Positions 18,152 to 26,360 of a stretch of DNA of 64,000 bases are shown piece by piece. Each line of letters begins with the position of its first letter. Position 1 is the first letter of the stretch. Under the pieces are notes generated by a model that was not told the DNA's origin, searched no databases, and saw only the letters and a list, made by a program, of their open reading frames with translations. The position numbers and the translations under genes are program-made. Origin of the DNA: an uncultured Bacilli bacterium (GTDB lineage: Bacteria > Bacillota_I > Bacilli_A > RF39 > UBA660); the NCBI GenBank assembly GCA_934155645.1, contig CAKPHC010000003.1, positions 105,702 through 169,701 on the forward strand, read 5' to 3'.

Positions 18152-18341
18152 TTGTCCTAAATACTAATAGAAGGTATAATGATAAAACGGTAGAGGAAAG
18201 TAAACAAGAAGGAGGTACAAATTAACTCTATCAATGTTAGAACAGATTAGATTTAACAACCCTTTCTAATACATGAGGGTAATTAATAATATATATTTTT
18301 AAAATAATATAAGTATAGAATCCTATATTTATATTATTTTT
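18152..18341 (+). ncRNA. candidate small RNA or leader between rpmA and 18395
   Basis: Most of the ~320-bp gap is one apparent transcription unit. Promoter: TTGTCC (18152-18157), 17 bases, TATAAT (18175-18180). The expected RNA runs from about 18187 to a long hairpin at 18303-18341 (about 16 bp, AATC loop, T tail). It contains a perfect ribosome-binding sequence AAGAAGGAGGT (18207-18217), but no ATG at proper distance. An ATT four bases on would give only nine codons. It may be a small RNA, or an attenuated leader for the small membrane protein that follows. Confidence 0.4.
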
Positions 18342-18394
18342 GCGCCAAAAATCAATATTATTAATAAAGACAATAGAAGTAAAGGAATGATTTT

Positions 18395-18535
18395 ATGAAA
18401 GAAATTAACACATTATTTAACGCTATACAAAATAGCAATTTAATAACACAACAAACAATTAATAATATAATTGTAATATTACTAATATTTGTAATAATAC
18501 TACTAGGTATTACAATGTTTACTAAAAAGAATTAA
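18395..18535 (+). CDS. small single-span membrane protein
   Basis: 46 residues, MKEINTLFNAIQNSNL at the start, then a hydrophobic segment from about residue 24 to 42 (NIIVILLIFVIILLGITMF) and a basic end KKN. AAAGGAATG lies at the right distance from the ATG. No family recognised. The layout (amphipathic N-terminus, one membrane span) fits many small regulatory or toxin-like peptides, but nothing here proves either. It precedes the PemK-fold-like gene by 75 bp. Confidence 0.5.
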   Translation: MKEINTLFNAIQNSNLITQQTINNIIVILLIFVIILLGITMFTKKN

Positions 18536-18609
18536 AAATGAAGCCTAAGCTTTATTTTTTCTTTGACTTTAAACTATATTTGAATTACAATATGTGCCAA
18601 GGTGATTTT

Positions 18610-19275
18610 ATGTATTTATTAAAAGATGATTTATGCCCAGGTACAGTTGTATGGGCTAACAGAAATATTTATTATGACAGACCGGATGAAGCAATATATG
18701 GTAAGAGGTCAATGTATCTAATTACTAGTCTTAATACTGAATACTTTTTTGGGTGTCCATTAACTACTAACTTTTCTAGAAAAAATAGTACTGTTTTAAG
18801 AAAGAAGTTTTATCCACTAAGACAAGATTCTAGGGTAAATGAATGCTTATATAAATTAGAATATAATGATATAGCAAGTTCTGTAACTTTTAAAGTATCA
18901 AGAGGAACATTTGAAAACTTTAAAAGAAATTTATATAAAAGAATAGCTATAGGTGCGATTGATAGTCCAGATGAATATAATGATATTTTTGTAAAAGAAT
19001 ATTTAATGTATAATAAACCTGAAATAGGTAATATTCTAGTATATCCAAGTGAAGAAAAAGTATTTAAATACTACTATATTTGTTCAAATCGTGGAGATAG
19101 TTATACTGTTATAAAACTAAATGAAGATAATCGTAATTATGAAGTAGCAAGTAGTGAAATGATGGAAATACCTAAAGCTATAAGATTTTATGATTATTAT
19201 GACACTTATAATATGGATACTTATAATCAAAATAGAATTAATGATATTGTAAAAATGAAGAAGTATTCTAAGTAA
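18610..19275 (+). CDS. hypothetical protein, possible MazF/PemK-like fold
   Basis: 221 residues from ATG 18610 with CAAGGTGAT upstream; the frame is open further up but has no ribosome site. The opening PGTVVWANRNI and YGKRSMYLITS-type segments, then FFGCPLTTN, resemble the PemK/MazF order (PG-VVW, KR-P-LV-S, -CPIT-). This is a weak resemblance and the catalytic residues are not certain. The C-terminal 120 residues are Tyr/Asp-rich and unassigned. It sits between the L27 gene and obg, the position of spo0B in Bacillus, but does not look like Spo0B. Confidence 0.45.
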   Translation: MYLLKDDLCPGTVVWANRNIYYDRPDEAIYGKRSMYLITSLNTEYFFGCPLTTNFSRKNSTVLRKKFYPLRQDSRVNECLYKLEYNDIASSVTFKVSRGTFENFKRNLYKRIAIGAIDSPDEYNDIFVKEYLMYNKPEIGNILVYPSEEKVFKYYYICSNRGDSYTVIKLNEDNRNYEVASSEMMEIPKAIRFYDYYDTYNMDTYNQNRINDIVKMKKYSK

Positions 19276-19329
19276 TTGTTATTTTATAATAATTATGATA
19301 TAATTTGACTGTTTAAAAGGGGTGATATT

Positions 19330-20598
19330 ATGTTTATAGATGAAGTAATTATTAAAGTAGAAGCAGGACATGGTGGAGATGGATGTCTAGCTTTTAGACG
19401 TGAAAAATATATACCAATGGGTGGACCATATGGTGGTAACGGAGGTAAAGGTTCAGATATTAAATTCGTAGTAGATGAAGGACTTCATACCTTAATTGAT
19501 TTACGTTATATGAAGAAAATCAAAGGTAATAAAGGTGAAAATGGAAGAGGCAAAAATCAAAATGGTGCAGCAGCTAGTGACATTATTATAAAAGTACCAC
19601 AAGGAACAGTAATAACCGATAATGATACAGGCTTAATTTTAGCTGATTTAAAGCATAAAAACGATGAAGTTATTGTAGCTTATGGTGGTAGAGGTGGTAG
19701 AGGAAATACTGCTTTTAAAACTCAAAGTAATCCGGCACCTAACTTTGCTGAAAATGGTGAACCTGGAGAAGAGCGAACACTAAAAGTAGAATTAAAACTA
19801 CTTGCTGACGTTGGATTAGTGGGATTACCTAGTGTTGGTAAAAGTACTATTATCTCTAAAGTATCCGCATCTAAACCTAAAATAGCAGCATATCACTTTA
19901 CTACATTAACACCTAATCTTGGAGTATGTAGAACTAAAGATGGTAGAAGTTTCGTTATGGCCGATTTGCCAGGGTTAATTGAAGGAGCATCCCTAGGTGA
20001 AGGCTTAGGAGACCGTTTCTTAAGACATATTGAACGTACTAGAGTAATCGCACATGTTATTGATATGTCAGGTTTTGAAGGAAGAAATCCATATGATGAC
20101 TATGTTTTAATTAATAAAGAATTAGAAAACTTTAATCCTAAAATTCTTAATAAGCCACAATTAATTATTGCTAATAAAATGGATATGGAAAATGCCAAAG
20201 AAAATCTAGAAAACTTTAAAAAGAAAGTAGATGCTCCAATCTATCCAGTATCGGCAATATCAAATGAAGGCCTTGAAGATGTTTTAACTCATCTTGCTGA
20301 TATGTTAGATGAAATCCCAGTAACGCCTTTATACGAAGAAGAAGCATTCGAATCACACGTATTATATAAATTTAAGAAAGAAGAACCATATACAATTGTA
20401 AAAGAAAACGATGACTATGTAATTCGTGGTGAAGAAATAGAAAAATTATTTAAGATGACCAAATTCACTACTGAAGAAGGTATTCAAAGATTTACTAATA
20501 AATTAAGAAAAATGGGAATAGATGACAAATTAGTAGAAATGGGTTGTAAAGAAGGAGATATGGTTCGTATTCTTGATTTCTATTTTGAATTTAAATAA
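19330..20598 (+). CDS. obg: GTPase Obg
   Basis: 422 residues. Essential ribosome-associated GTPase involved in 50S assembly and stress control. Order of domains: the Gly-rich OBG fold (residues 1-158, GGPYGGNGGKGSD and YGGRGGRGNTAF), the G domain (GLPSVGKSTI, DLPGLIEGA, NKMD, SAIS) and the C-terminal OCT domain from about 345. Start AAGGGGTGAT-ATT-ATG; this spacing is a useful local reference for the csn2 start at 40051. Synteny with rplU/rpmA is conserved across Firmicutes. Confidence 0.97.
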   Translation: MFIDEVIIKVEAGHGGDGCLAFRREKYIPMGGPYGGNGGKGSDIKFVVDEGLHTLIDLRYMKKIKGNKGENGRGKNQNGAAASDIIIKVPQGTVITDNDTGLILADLKHKNDEVIVAYGGRGGRGNTAFKTQSNPAPNFAENGEPGEERTLKVELKLLADVGLVGLPSVGKSTIISKVSASKPKIAAYHFTTLTPNLGVCRTKDGRSFVMADLPGLIEGASLGEGLGDRFLRHIERTRVIAHVIDMSGFEGRNPYDDYVLINKELENFNPKILNKPQLIIANKMDMENAKENLENFKKKVDAPIYPVSAISNEGLEDVLTHLADMLDEIPVTPLYEEEAFESHVLYKFKKEEPYTIVKENDDYVIRGEEIEKLFKMTKFTTEEGIQRFTNKLRKMGIDDKLVEMGCKEGDMVRILDFYFEFK

Positions 20599-20610
20599 CA
20601 GTAGAAAAAG

Positions 20611-20636
20611 CAAAGTTTATAATGACTTTGTTTTTT
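20611..20636 (+). terminator. terminator after obg
   Basis: Stem CAAAGT / ACTTTG followed by six T. Confidence 0.75.
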
Positions 20637-20668
20637 ATTTGTGATAAAATCTTTGTAGGTGAAGTTAT

Positions 20669-21067
20669 ATGAAAAACAGAAGTGAATTAAGAGAAATAAG
20701 TATGAAGGTGTTATATCAAATCTATATATTAGAAAATACTAATACTTCATACGACGTAAAAAGTTTAATTAAAGAACAATTAGAAGTGGAAAATGACTTT
20801 GTAAATGAACTAGTAAATGGAGTTATTACAAATCAAGAAAAGATTTCTGAAATAGCTAACAAGTATTTAGCAAATTGGAATATTGATAGATTAAGCAAAG
20901 TTGATAAAGCTATATTAAGTATTGGTATCTATGAATTACTTTATACTGAAACTCCAAGTGTTGTTGCAATCAACGAAGCAATTGAACTTTCTAAAAAATA
21001 TAGTGATGAAAAAGTTACTAAGATGTTAAATGCCACTTTAGATAAGATATATCATAACGAGGTTTAA
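20669..21067 (+). CDS. nusB: transcription antitermination factor NusB
   Basis: 132 residues, all-helical family. NusB with NusE binds boxA RNA and promotes antitermination in rRNA operons. Recognisable by the N-terminal RSELREISMKVLYQIYI and the C-terminal PSVVAINEAIELSKKYSDEK. Followed two bases later by xseA, a frequent Firmicutes neighbour pair. Confidence 0.92.
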   Translation: MKNRSELREISMKVLYQIYILENTNTSYDVKSLIKEQLEVENDFVNELVNGVITNQEKISEIANKYLANWNIDRLSKVDKAILSIGIYELLYTETPSVVAINEAIELSKKYSDEKVTKMLNATLDKIYHNEV

Positions 21068-21069
21068 TA

Positions 21070-22320
21070 ATGGAACGTAATTATATTACTGTTACCCAAT
21101 TAACTAAATATATCAAGTATAAAATAGATAATGATGTTAATCTAGAAAACGTTTACTTAAAAGGAGAAATATCTAACTTTAAGGCTCATACTAGAGGTCA
21201 TTTCTATTTTACAATTAAGGACGAAAACACCAGAATAAATGCTGTTATGTTTTCATCAAGTGCCTCTAAAATAAAATTTGTTCCAACTGATGGTATGAAA
21301 GTTTTAGTATCAGGTAAAATAAGTGTATATGAAGCAACTGGTGGATACCAAATCTACGTAAATGAAATGCTAGAAGATGGAGTAGGTAACTTATATATTG
21401 CTTTCGAACAATTAAAAAAGAAACTCGAGCAAGAAGGTTTATTTGATTCAAGGCATAAGAAAAAAATACCTAAAACACCAAACACAATAGGAATTATTAC
21501 AGCTCCAACTGGAGCTGCTATTAAAGATATATTATCAACTATTAAAAGACGTTGGCCTCTTGCTAAAACTATTCTTTTTCCAAGCTTAGTTCAAGGTGAA
21601 GAAGCTGCAAGTGATATAGTTCGTAATATAGAATTATCTAAAAATTTTGATTTAGATGTTCTAATAGTAGGCCGTGGTGGTGGATCTATTGAAGACTTAT
21701 GGCCATTTAACGAAGAAATTGTTGCTCGTGCTATTTATTCACTAGATACTCCTGTAATATCAGCTGTAGGACACGAAATAGATTTCACTATATCAGACTT
21801 TGTAGCAGATCTAAGAGCACCAACTCCTACTGGAGCTGCTGAAATGGCTGTACCTAATATGAGTGATATTAAAACGTATTTAAATCAATTAAATTTAAGA
21901 CTAGCAACTAATATAAGTAATAATATTAAAGTAAAAAAAGAAATACTTAAAAAATTAGAAAACAGTTTTGTTTTAAAAAATCCAATTTCAATATATGAAA
22001 TAAAAGACCAAAAATTTGATAATTTATATGAAAGATTACTAATAAGTTATAAAAATTTAGTAAATAATAATAGTAATAAGATGATTATAATTAATAATAA
22101 TCTTGTTAATAGTATGTCACATTTACTAACTAATAATACTAATAGATATAATAATTTAATTCAAAAACTAGAAGCATTAAATCCTATTCTTACATTAAAA
22201 AGAGGATATGCAATTGTAAAGTATGATAATAAAGCAATTGAAAGTATTAAAAAAATTAAAAAAGATGATATAATTAATATAGAATTACAAGATGGTAATA
22301 TAGAAGCTAAAGTATTATAG
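21070..22320 (+). CDS. xseA: exodeoxyribonuclease VII large subunit
   Basis: 416 residues. Catalytic subunit of a single-strand-specific exonuclease. N-terminal OB-fold (YLKGEISNFKAHTRGHFYF), the catalytic core with APTGAAIKDI, VGRGGGSIEDLWPFN and SAVGHEIDFTISD-FVADLRAPTPTGAAE, then a long helical region that binds XseB. Follows nusB by two bases. A small unassigned gene separates it from xseB, which is unusual. Confidence 0.95.
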   Translation: MERNYITVTQLTKYIKYKIDNDVNLENVYLKGEISNFKAHTRGHFYFTIKDENTRINAVMFSSSASKIKFVPTDGMKVLVSGKISVYEATGGYQIYVNEMLEDGVGNLYIAFEQLKKKLEQEGLFDSRHKKKIPKTPNTIGIITAPTGAAIKDILSTIKRRWPLAKTILFPSLVQGEEAASDIVRNIELSKNFDLDVLIVGRGGGSIEDLWPFNEEIVARAIYSLDTPVISAVGHEIDFTISDFVADLRAPTPTGAAEMAVPNMSDIKTYLNQLNLRLATNISNNIKVKKEILKKLENSFVLKNPISIYEIKDQKFDNLYERLLISYKNLVNNNSNKMIIINNNLVNSMSHLLTNNTNRYNNLIQKLEALNPILTLKRGYAIVKYDNKAIESIKKIKKDDIINIELQDGNIEAKVL

Positions 22321-22328
22321 GAGGTTAC

Positions 22329-22577
22329 ATGTTTAATAATGGTATGAATGGTTTTGGTAATAGAAATATTGCAGGTATTCCTAATAGACCAAATAATATT
22401 GGAGGAATTAATAAAACACCTACTAATATAGGTGGAATTAATAAAATGCCTACTGCAAATAATCCATTTAGTAAAATTAAAATGGACCGTCAATTATCAA
22501 AACAAATAATGAATTCTAGTGGCGAAAACTTAATAAGAAATGAATTTAATAAAGGTGGTAGACCAAATGGCAACTAA
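22329..22577 (+). CDS. small low-complexity protein between xseA and xseB
   Basis: 82 residues, started by TAGGAGGTTAC-ATG eight bases after xseA. The N-terminal half is Asn/Gly-rich with a repeated NIGGINK unit (about residues 23-40); the C-terminal half is charged (NPFSKIKMDRQLSKQIMN). It ends inside the xseB start region (11-base overlap), so the three genes are translationally coupled. No family recognised; the proper ribosome sites argue it is real. Confidence 0.6.
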   Translation: MFNNGMNGFGNRNIAGIPNRPNNIGGINKTPTNIGGINKMPTANNPFSKIKMDRQLSKQIMNSSGENLIRNEFNKGGRPNGN

Positions 22578-22788
22578 AGAAAAAAGTTTTGAAGAATCTT
22601 TAACTGAATTAGAAACAATTGTTAAAGATTTAGAAAGTGGTAATGTTCCGTTGGATGACGCTATTACAAAATTTAATGAAGCGATGAAAATTGCTAAAAT
22701 TTGTAATGACAAGCTAAATAATGCTGAAGAAAGCGTAAATAAGATACTAAATAAAGATGGAACGTTAGAAGATTTTAAAGCAGAATAA
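22567..22788 (+). CDS. xseB: exodeoxyribonuclease VII small subunit
   Basis: 73 residues from ATG 22567 (AAAGGTGGTAGACCA upstream). Contains the family signature SFEESLTELETIVKDLESGN followed by LDDAITKFNEAMKI. It binds the helical tail of XseA to form the working enzyme. A terminator hairpin follows at once. Confidence 0.94.
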   Translation: MATKEKSFEESLTELETIVKDLESGNVPLDDAITKFNEAMKIAKICNDKLNNAEESVNKILNKDGTLEDFKAE

Positions 22789-22812
22789 ATTACCAGTTAT
22801 GGTAATTTTTTT
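22787..22812 (+). terminator. terminator after xseB
   Basis: Stem AAATTACC / GGTAATTT, loop AGTTAT, then a T tail. Confidence 0.8.
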
Positions 22813-22858
22813 GTTGCAGATAATAATAATGTAGTTTGATTTAAAAGGAGATGGAACC

Positions 22859-23845
22859 ATGAATTTTAAACATAAACTACTTACTTTTTTCTCACTTCTT
22901 TTACTAGTAATTCCTACATCTACTTATGCTTATTCAAATAAAGTTGTCTTAGGTGGACAAAACATCGGAATTGAGGTTAATTCTAAAGGCATAATGGTTG
23001 TAGGATTCTACAAGGTAAATGATTCTTATATTGGAAAGAATTCAGGTATAGAAATAGGAGATAAAATAATTAAAATTTCTAATACCAATGTTTATTCAAT
23101 CAGTGATATGATTACAGCAATTAATAAGAATATTAAAGATTCAAAAGTAAAAATGACTATCTCAAGAGGTAATAGAGAAATACCTGTTACACTGGATTTA
23201 GTACGAGATAATAATGATGTATATAAGACCGGACTATACGTTAAAGATGAAATTACTGGTATAGGTACATTAACTTATATTGACCCTGAAACTAAAATAT
23301 ATGGAGCACTTGGACATGAAATAATAGAAGCTAATACTAATCAAAAAATAGAAGTTAAAGATGGTAAAATCTTTAAATCTGATGTTACAGGAACAATTAA
23401 AAGTGATAGAACTATTACTGGTGAAAAAAATGCAATTTTTAATAAAGGAATAGTATATGGTAATATAAAAGAAAATACAATAAGTGGTATTTTTGGAACA
23501 TATACTAGCGAATTTAATACTAATAATTTAATAGAAGTTGCGTCTCCTAACGAAATAGTCCCGGGTGAAGCTAAGATACTAACTGTATTAAAAGATAATA
23601 AGATAGAAGAATATTCTATTAATATTTTAAAGATTAATACTAGTACTAAAACAAAAAACATCTTATTTGAAATTACAGATAAAGAATTACTTAATAAAAC
23701 TAATGGTGTAATTAAAGGAATGAGTGGAAGTCCTATTGTACAAAACAATAAATTGATAGGAGCAGTTACTCACGCTATTGTAAATGATAATGAAAAAGGA
23801 TATGGAATCTTTATCACTACAATGTTAGAAGAAGGAGAAAATTAA
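22859..23845 (+). CDS. spoIVB: SpoIVB-family PDZ serine peptidase (S55)
   Basis: 328 residues. In Bacillus SpoIVB crosses the inner forespore membrane and triggers sigma-K processing. A signal/anchor segment spans residues 5-24. A PDZ domain follows at about 40-115 (NSGIEIGDKIIKISNTN). The S55 peptidase domain has the catalytic His in YGALGHEI and Ser in GMSGSPIVQNNKLIGAVTH, with DNEKGYGIF after. These are the residues expected for activity, so the gene looks intact rather than decayed. AAAGGAGATGGAACC-ATG start, transcribed alone with its own terminator. Confidence 0.88.
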   Translation: MNFKHKLLTFFSLLLLVIPTSTYAYSNKVVLGGQNIGIEVNSKGIMVVGFYKVNDSYIGKNSGIEIGDKIIKISNTNVYSISDMITAINKNIKDSKVKMTISRGNREIPVTLDLVRDNNDVYKTGLYVKDEITGIGTLTYIDPETKIYGALGHEIIEANTNQKIEVKDGKIFKSDVTGTIKSDRTITGEKNAIFNKGIVYGNIKENTISGIFGTYTSEFNTNNLIEVASPNEIVPGEAKILTVLKDNKIEEYSINILKINTSTKTKNILFEITDKELLNKTNGVIKGMSGSPIVQNNKLIGAVTHAIVNDNEKGYGIFITTMLEEGEN

Positions 23846-23870
23846 GAGACATAAAAGTCTCTTTTATTTT
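23845..23870 (+). terminator. terminator after spoIVB
   Basis: Stem AGAGAC / GTCTCT, loop ATAAAA, tail TTTATTTT. The same hairpin with the same loop recurs at 27605-27631 after tyrS. Confidence 0.8.
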
Positions 23871-23899
23871 ACAAAAATTATAATGTTAACATTTTTTTG

Positions 23900-23928
23900 T
23901 TGACATGCGAATATATACATGGTATGAT
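23900..23928 (+). promoter_or_regulatory. strong promoter of leader peptide and ABC exporter
   Basis: Perfect TTGACA (23900-23905), 17-base spacer, TATGAT (23923-23928). Just upstream is a 12-bp palindrome AATGTTAACATT (23882-23893) that could be an operator, though short palindromes are common in AT-rich DNA. Confidence 0.7.
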
Positions 23929-23961
23929 GAAATCGAATTTAAAGTGAAAGGAGTGAAAAAA

Positions 23962-24048
23962 ATGAAGAAGTTTAATTTTAGAGTTTTTAATGAAGAAAAG
24001 TTGGTTTTTAATAAGAAAGTGGAGAAACTTCTTTGTTTTTTCGCTTAG
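23962..24048 (+). CDS. 28-codon leader peptide of an attenuated ABC exporter
   Basis: Encodes MKKFNFRVFNEEKLVFNKKV then EKLLCFFA. GAAAGGAGTGAAAAAA precedes the ATG, one of the strongest ribosome sites in the window. It lies between a strong promoter and an intrinsic terminator (24068-24096) and is followed 59 bp later by an ABC exporter gene. The sequence GAAAGTGG within codons 18-21 can pair with CCACTTTTC, the 5' arm of the terminator, forming a competing antiterminator. This is the layout of ribosome-mediated attenuation, as known for bmrB-bmrCD in Bacillus. A secreted peptide is the less likely alternative, because there is no leader or Gly-Gly motif. Confidence 0.7.
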   Translation: MKKFNFRVFNEEKLVFNKKVEKLLCFFA

Positions 24049-24067
24049 TCTTATAAAGTATTTATAG

Positions 24068-24096
24068 AACCACTTTTCAAAAAAAGTGGTTTTTTT
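24068..24096 (+). terminator. attenuator terminator before ABC exporter
   Basis: A 10-bp stem AACCACTTTT / AAAAGTGGTT with a four-base loop, then TTTTT. It lies 12 bp before the exporter start codon, so it must be passed for expression. An upstream GAAAGTGG (24015-24022), inside the leader peptide gene, can compete for its 5' arm. Confidence 0.85.
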
Positions 24097-24107
24097 GTGG
24101 AGGTATT

Positions 24108-25838
24108 ATGAAGAGTTTAAAAGAATTCATACCTCTAATTAAATTAATAGGTAAAGATAAAAAAAGATTAATAATAGCAAGCATTCTTATATTTTTATCT
24201 GGAATAGCTGAAATTTTTACTGGATACTTAAATGGAGCAGCAGTAGAAGCTATTACTAATTTACAATTAAAAAAAGCAATTATTTTTTTAATGATTTATT
24301 TTATAATTGAATTAACGCTTGGCGGTTCATTACTTCATATAGCAAAATCTATGTTATACAAAGTAGAAAGCTCCTTAACAAGAAAATTAGGATTTTTCTC
24401 TTATAAAAAAGCATTAGATTTGCCTGCTGTAGCATTTGAAAAAAAATCGTCAGGTGAAATTATTAATCGAATTACTAATGATGCTGATTCCTTAAGTTTT
24501 GCTTTTGGAAAACTATTAAATATGTTTTCTTCTTTGGTAACATCTTTAATTATAATAGTATACGTATTTTTGAATTCTTGGATAGTAGGATTAGAAATAA
24601 TAATAATTGTGTTAATACTATTTTCAATAATTAGAAAGTATAATCCAAAATTAAAAGAAGTACACAAAGAAAGAAAAGAAGAACAAGATAAATTCACATC
24701 ATTGGTAACCGAATCAATTAGAGGTATACGAGAAATAAAAACATTGGGAATTAAATCAAATTTAATAAAAGATATGACTGAAATAATTAAAGTTATTTAT
24801 AACAAGTCAGAAAAAGAAATAGATATTCAAAAACAATTTAACATTATAACCAGATTTATAAAATCAATATTGGAAGTTGGCGTATTTATTACTTGCTTAA
24901 TATTACTTTATTATAAAATGATTTCGTTAACATTCTTTATTGCTATGACTTATTACATTTACAGATATATGTGGTTAATAGAAGAAATGAATGATTTAAC
25001 TCAAACTTATCAAAAAACAGTAGTATCAATTAGTAGAGTCAATGATATATTAGAAAACAGATTATATAATGATGAAAAGTTTGGTTATAAAACAATTGAA
25101 AATATACAAGGAAATATCAAATTTAAAGATGTAACATTTGCATATCCAGACGAAGATGTTACATTAAATAAGTTTAATCTATCAATAGAACCAAATAAAA
25201 AGGTTGCTATTGTAGGAAAGTCTGGACAAGGCAAATCAACTTTATTCAACTTGATCACTCGAATATTTGATGTAAATAGTGGTAATATTACAATAGATAA
25301 TATAGATATAACTGAATTGAGCGAAGAAGAGCTAAGAAAGCATATTTCAATAATAAGACAAGAACCATTTATTTTTAATAAAAGTATAAAAGAAAACTTT
25401 AAATTAATAAATGATAAAATAACTATAAAAGAAATAAGAAAATATGCTAAAACAGCTTACATTGATGACTATATTATGTCTCTTCCTAATAAGTATGATA
25501 CTATCTTAGGCGAAGGTGGTGTTAATTTATCAGGAGGTCAAAAGCAGCGATTATCTATAGCAAGAACATTATCTAAAAAGAGTAAGATTATCTTATTTGA
25601 CGAAGCAACAAGTGCATTGGATAACGAATCACAGGAATGCATAAAAAGGTCAATAGATAATCTAGTAAAAGATCATACTGTAATAATAGTAGCACACCGT
25701 TTATCAACTATAATAGATGCTGATATAATTCATGTTGTAGATAAAGGTAAAGTAGTAGCATCAGGTACTCATAATCAATTGTTAGAAACTAGTAAAATTT
25801 ATCAAAACTTATATAAAAACGAAACTTTAAATTCATAA
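24108..25838 (+). CDS. ABC exporter, fused membrane and ATPase domains
   Basis: 576 residues, half-transporter that must dimerise. Six membrane spans in residues 15-300, then an ATPase domain: Walker A GKSGQGKST, signature LSGGQKQRLSIARTL, Walker B IILFDEATSALD and the H-loop VAHRLS. Belongs to the MsbA/LmrA/BmrCD type. The attenuated leader upstream suggests induction by ribosome-slowing compounds, so drug export is a reasonable inference, though peptide or lipid export cannot be excluded. GGAGGTATT-ATG start. Confidence 0.92.
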   Translation: MKSLKEFIPLIKLIGKDKKRLIIASILIFLSGIAEIFTGYLNGAAVEAITNLQLKKAIIFLMIYFIIELTLGGSLLHIAKSMLYKVESSLTRKLGFFSYKKALDLPAVAFEKKSSGEIINRITNDADSLSFAFGKLLNMFSSLVTSLIIIVYVFLNSWIVGLEIIIIVLILFSIIRKYNPKLKEVHKERKEEQDKFTSLVTESIRGIREIKTLGIKSNLIKDMTEIIKVIYNKSEKEIDIQKQFNIITRFIKSILEVGVFITCLILLYYKMISLTFFIAMTYYIYRYMWLIEEMNDLTQTYQKTVVSISRVNDILENRLYNDEKFGYKTIENIQGNIKFKDVTFAYPDEDVTLNKFNLSIEPNKKVAIVGKSGQGKSTLFNLITRIFDVNSGNITIDNIDITELSEEELRKHISIIRQEPFIFNKSIKENFKLINDKITIKEIRKYAKTAYIDDYIMSLPNKYDTILGEGGVNLSGGQKQRLSIARTLSKKSKIILFDEATSALDNESQECIKRSIDNLVKDHTVIIVAHRLSTIIDADIIHVVDKGKVVASGTHNQLLETSKIYQNLYKNETLNS

Positions 25839-25862
25839 GATAGTTTAATTACTATCTTTTTT
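25838..25862 (+). terminator. terminator after ABC exporter
   Basis: Stem AGATAGT / ACTATCT, loop TTAATT, then T run. From here to about 26110 I see only AT-rich DNA without genes. Confidence 0.8.
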
Positions 25863-26111
25863 ATTTACACCAAATACTTTATTTGTATTATGTAAAATAT
25901 TTATATTCTTAGATGTAATTAAAAACGTTCGAAAACAAGAAAGTTAATCATCTATTGGTTCGATAAAATCTAGTGTGAAGTAAATTTTATACAAATATAC
26001 ATAGTATAAGAAAAAAATTCAATTTTAGATAATCAAATTTTAATCGTTTTTTCTACTTTTTTTCATCCTTTTTAAATCATATTAAAAATAGCACAAAAGA
26101 TAATTATATGA

Positions 26112-26344
26112 TATAATATAATTGTTTTATATTAAATAAATGCTGATTAATGATAAGTAGATTGTGTTAGTTATATTTTAGAGAGTTTAAGTTTGGTGAA
26201 ATTAAACATATAATACGATTGAATTACACATTATGAGTTTATTAGTTAGTTACTTTATAACTTTGAGTGTATGATTATTAATCATAAATTAAGGTGGTAC
26301 CGCGATAATTCGTCCTTATGGGATAGAAATTATCGCGTTTTTTT
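26112..26344 (+). promoter_or_regulatory. T-box riboswitch of tyrS
   Basis: TATAAT at 26112-26117 probably starts the leader. AGAGAG (near 26181) is the AG-bulge motif. The T-box proper, AAGGTGGTACCGCG, lies at 26291-26304. The terminator CGCGATAATT / AATTATCGCG with seven T ends at 26344, and its 5' arm overlaps the T-box as expected for the switch. Uncharged tRNA-Tyr would favour the antiterminator and tyrS transcription. TAC triplets occur in the likely specifier region; I did not fold it to fix the exact one. Confidence 0.9.
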
Positions 26345-26360
26345 AGAAGGAGGAATGATT

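Noticed and set aside
18187..18230. RNase P RNA, because of AGAGGAAAG
   Set aside because: The conserved P4 continuation and the rest of the molecule are missing, and the unit is only about 155 bases.
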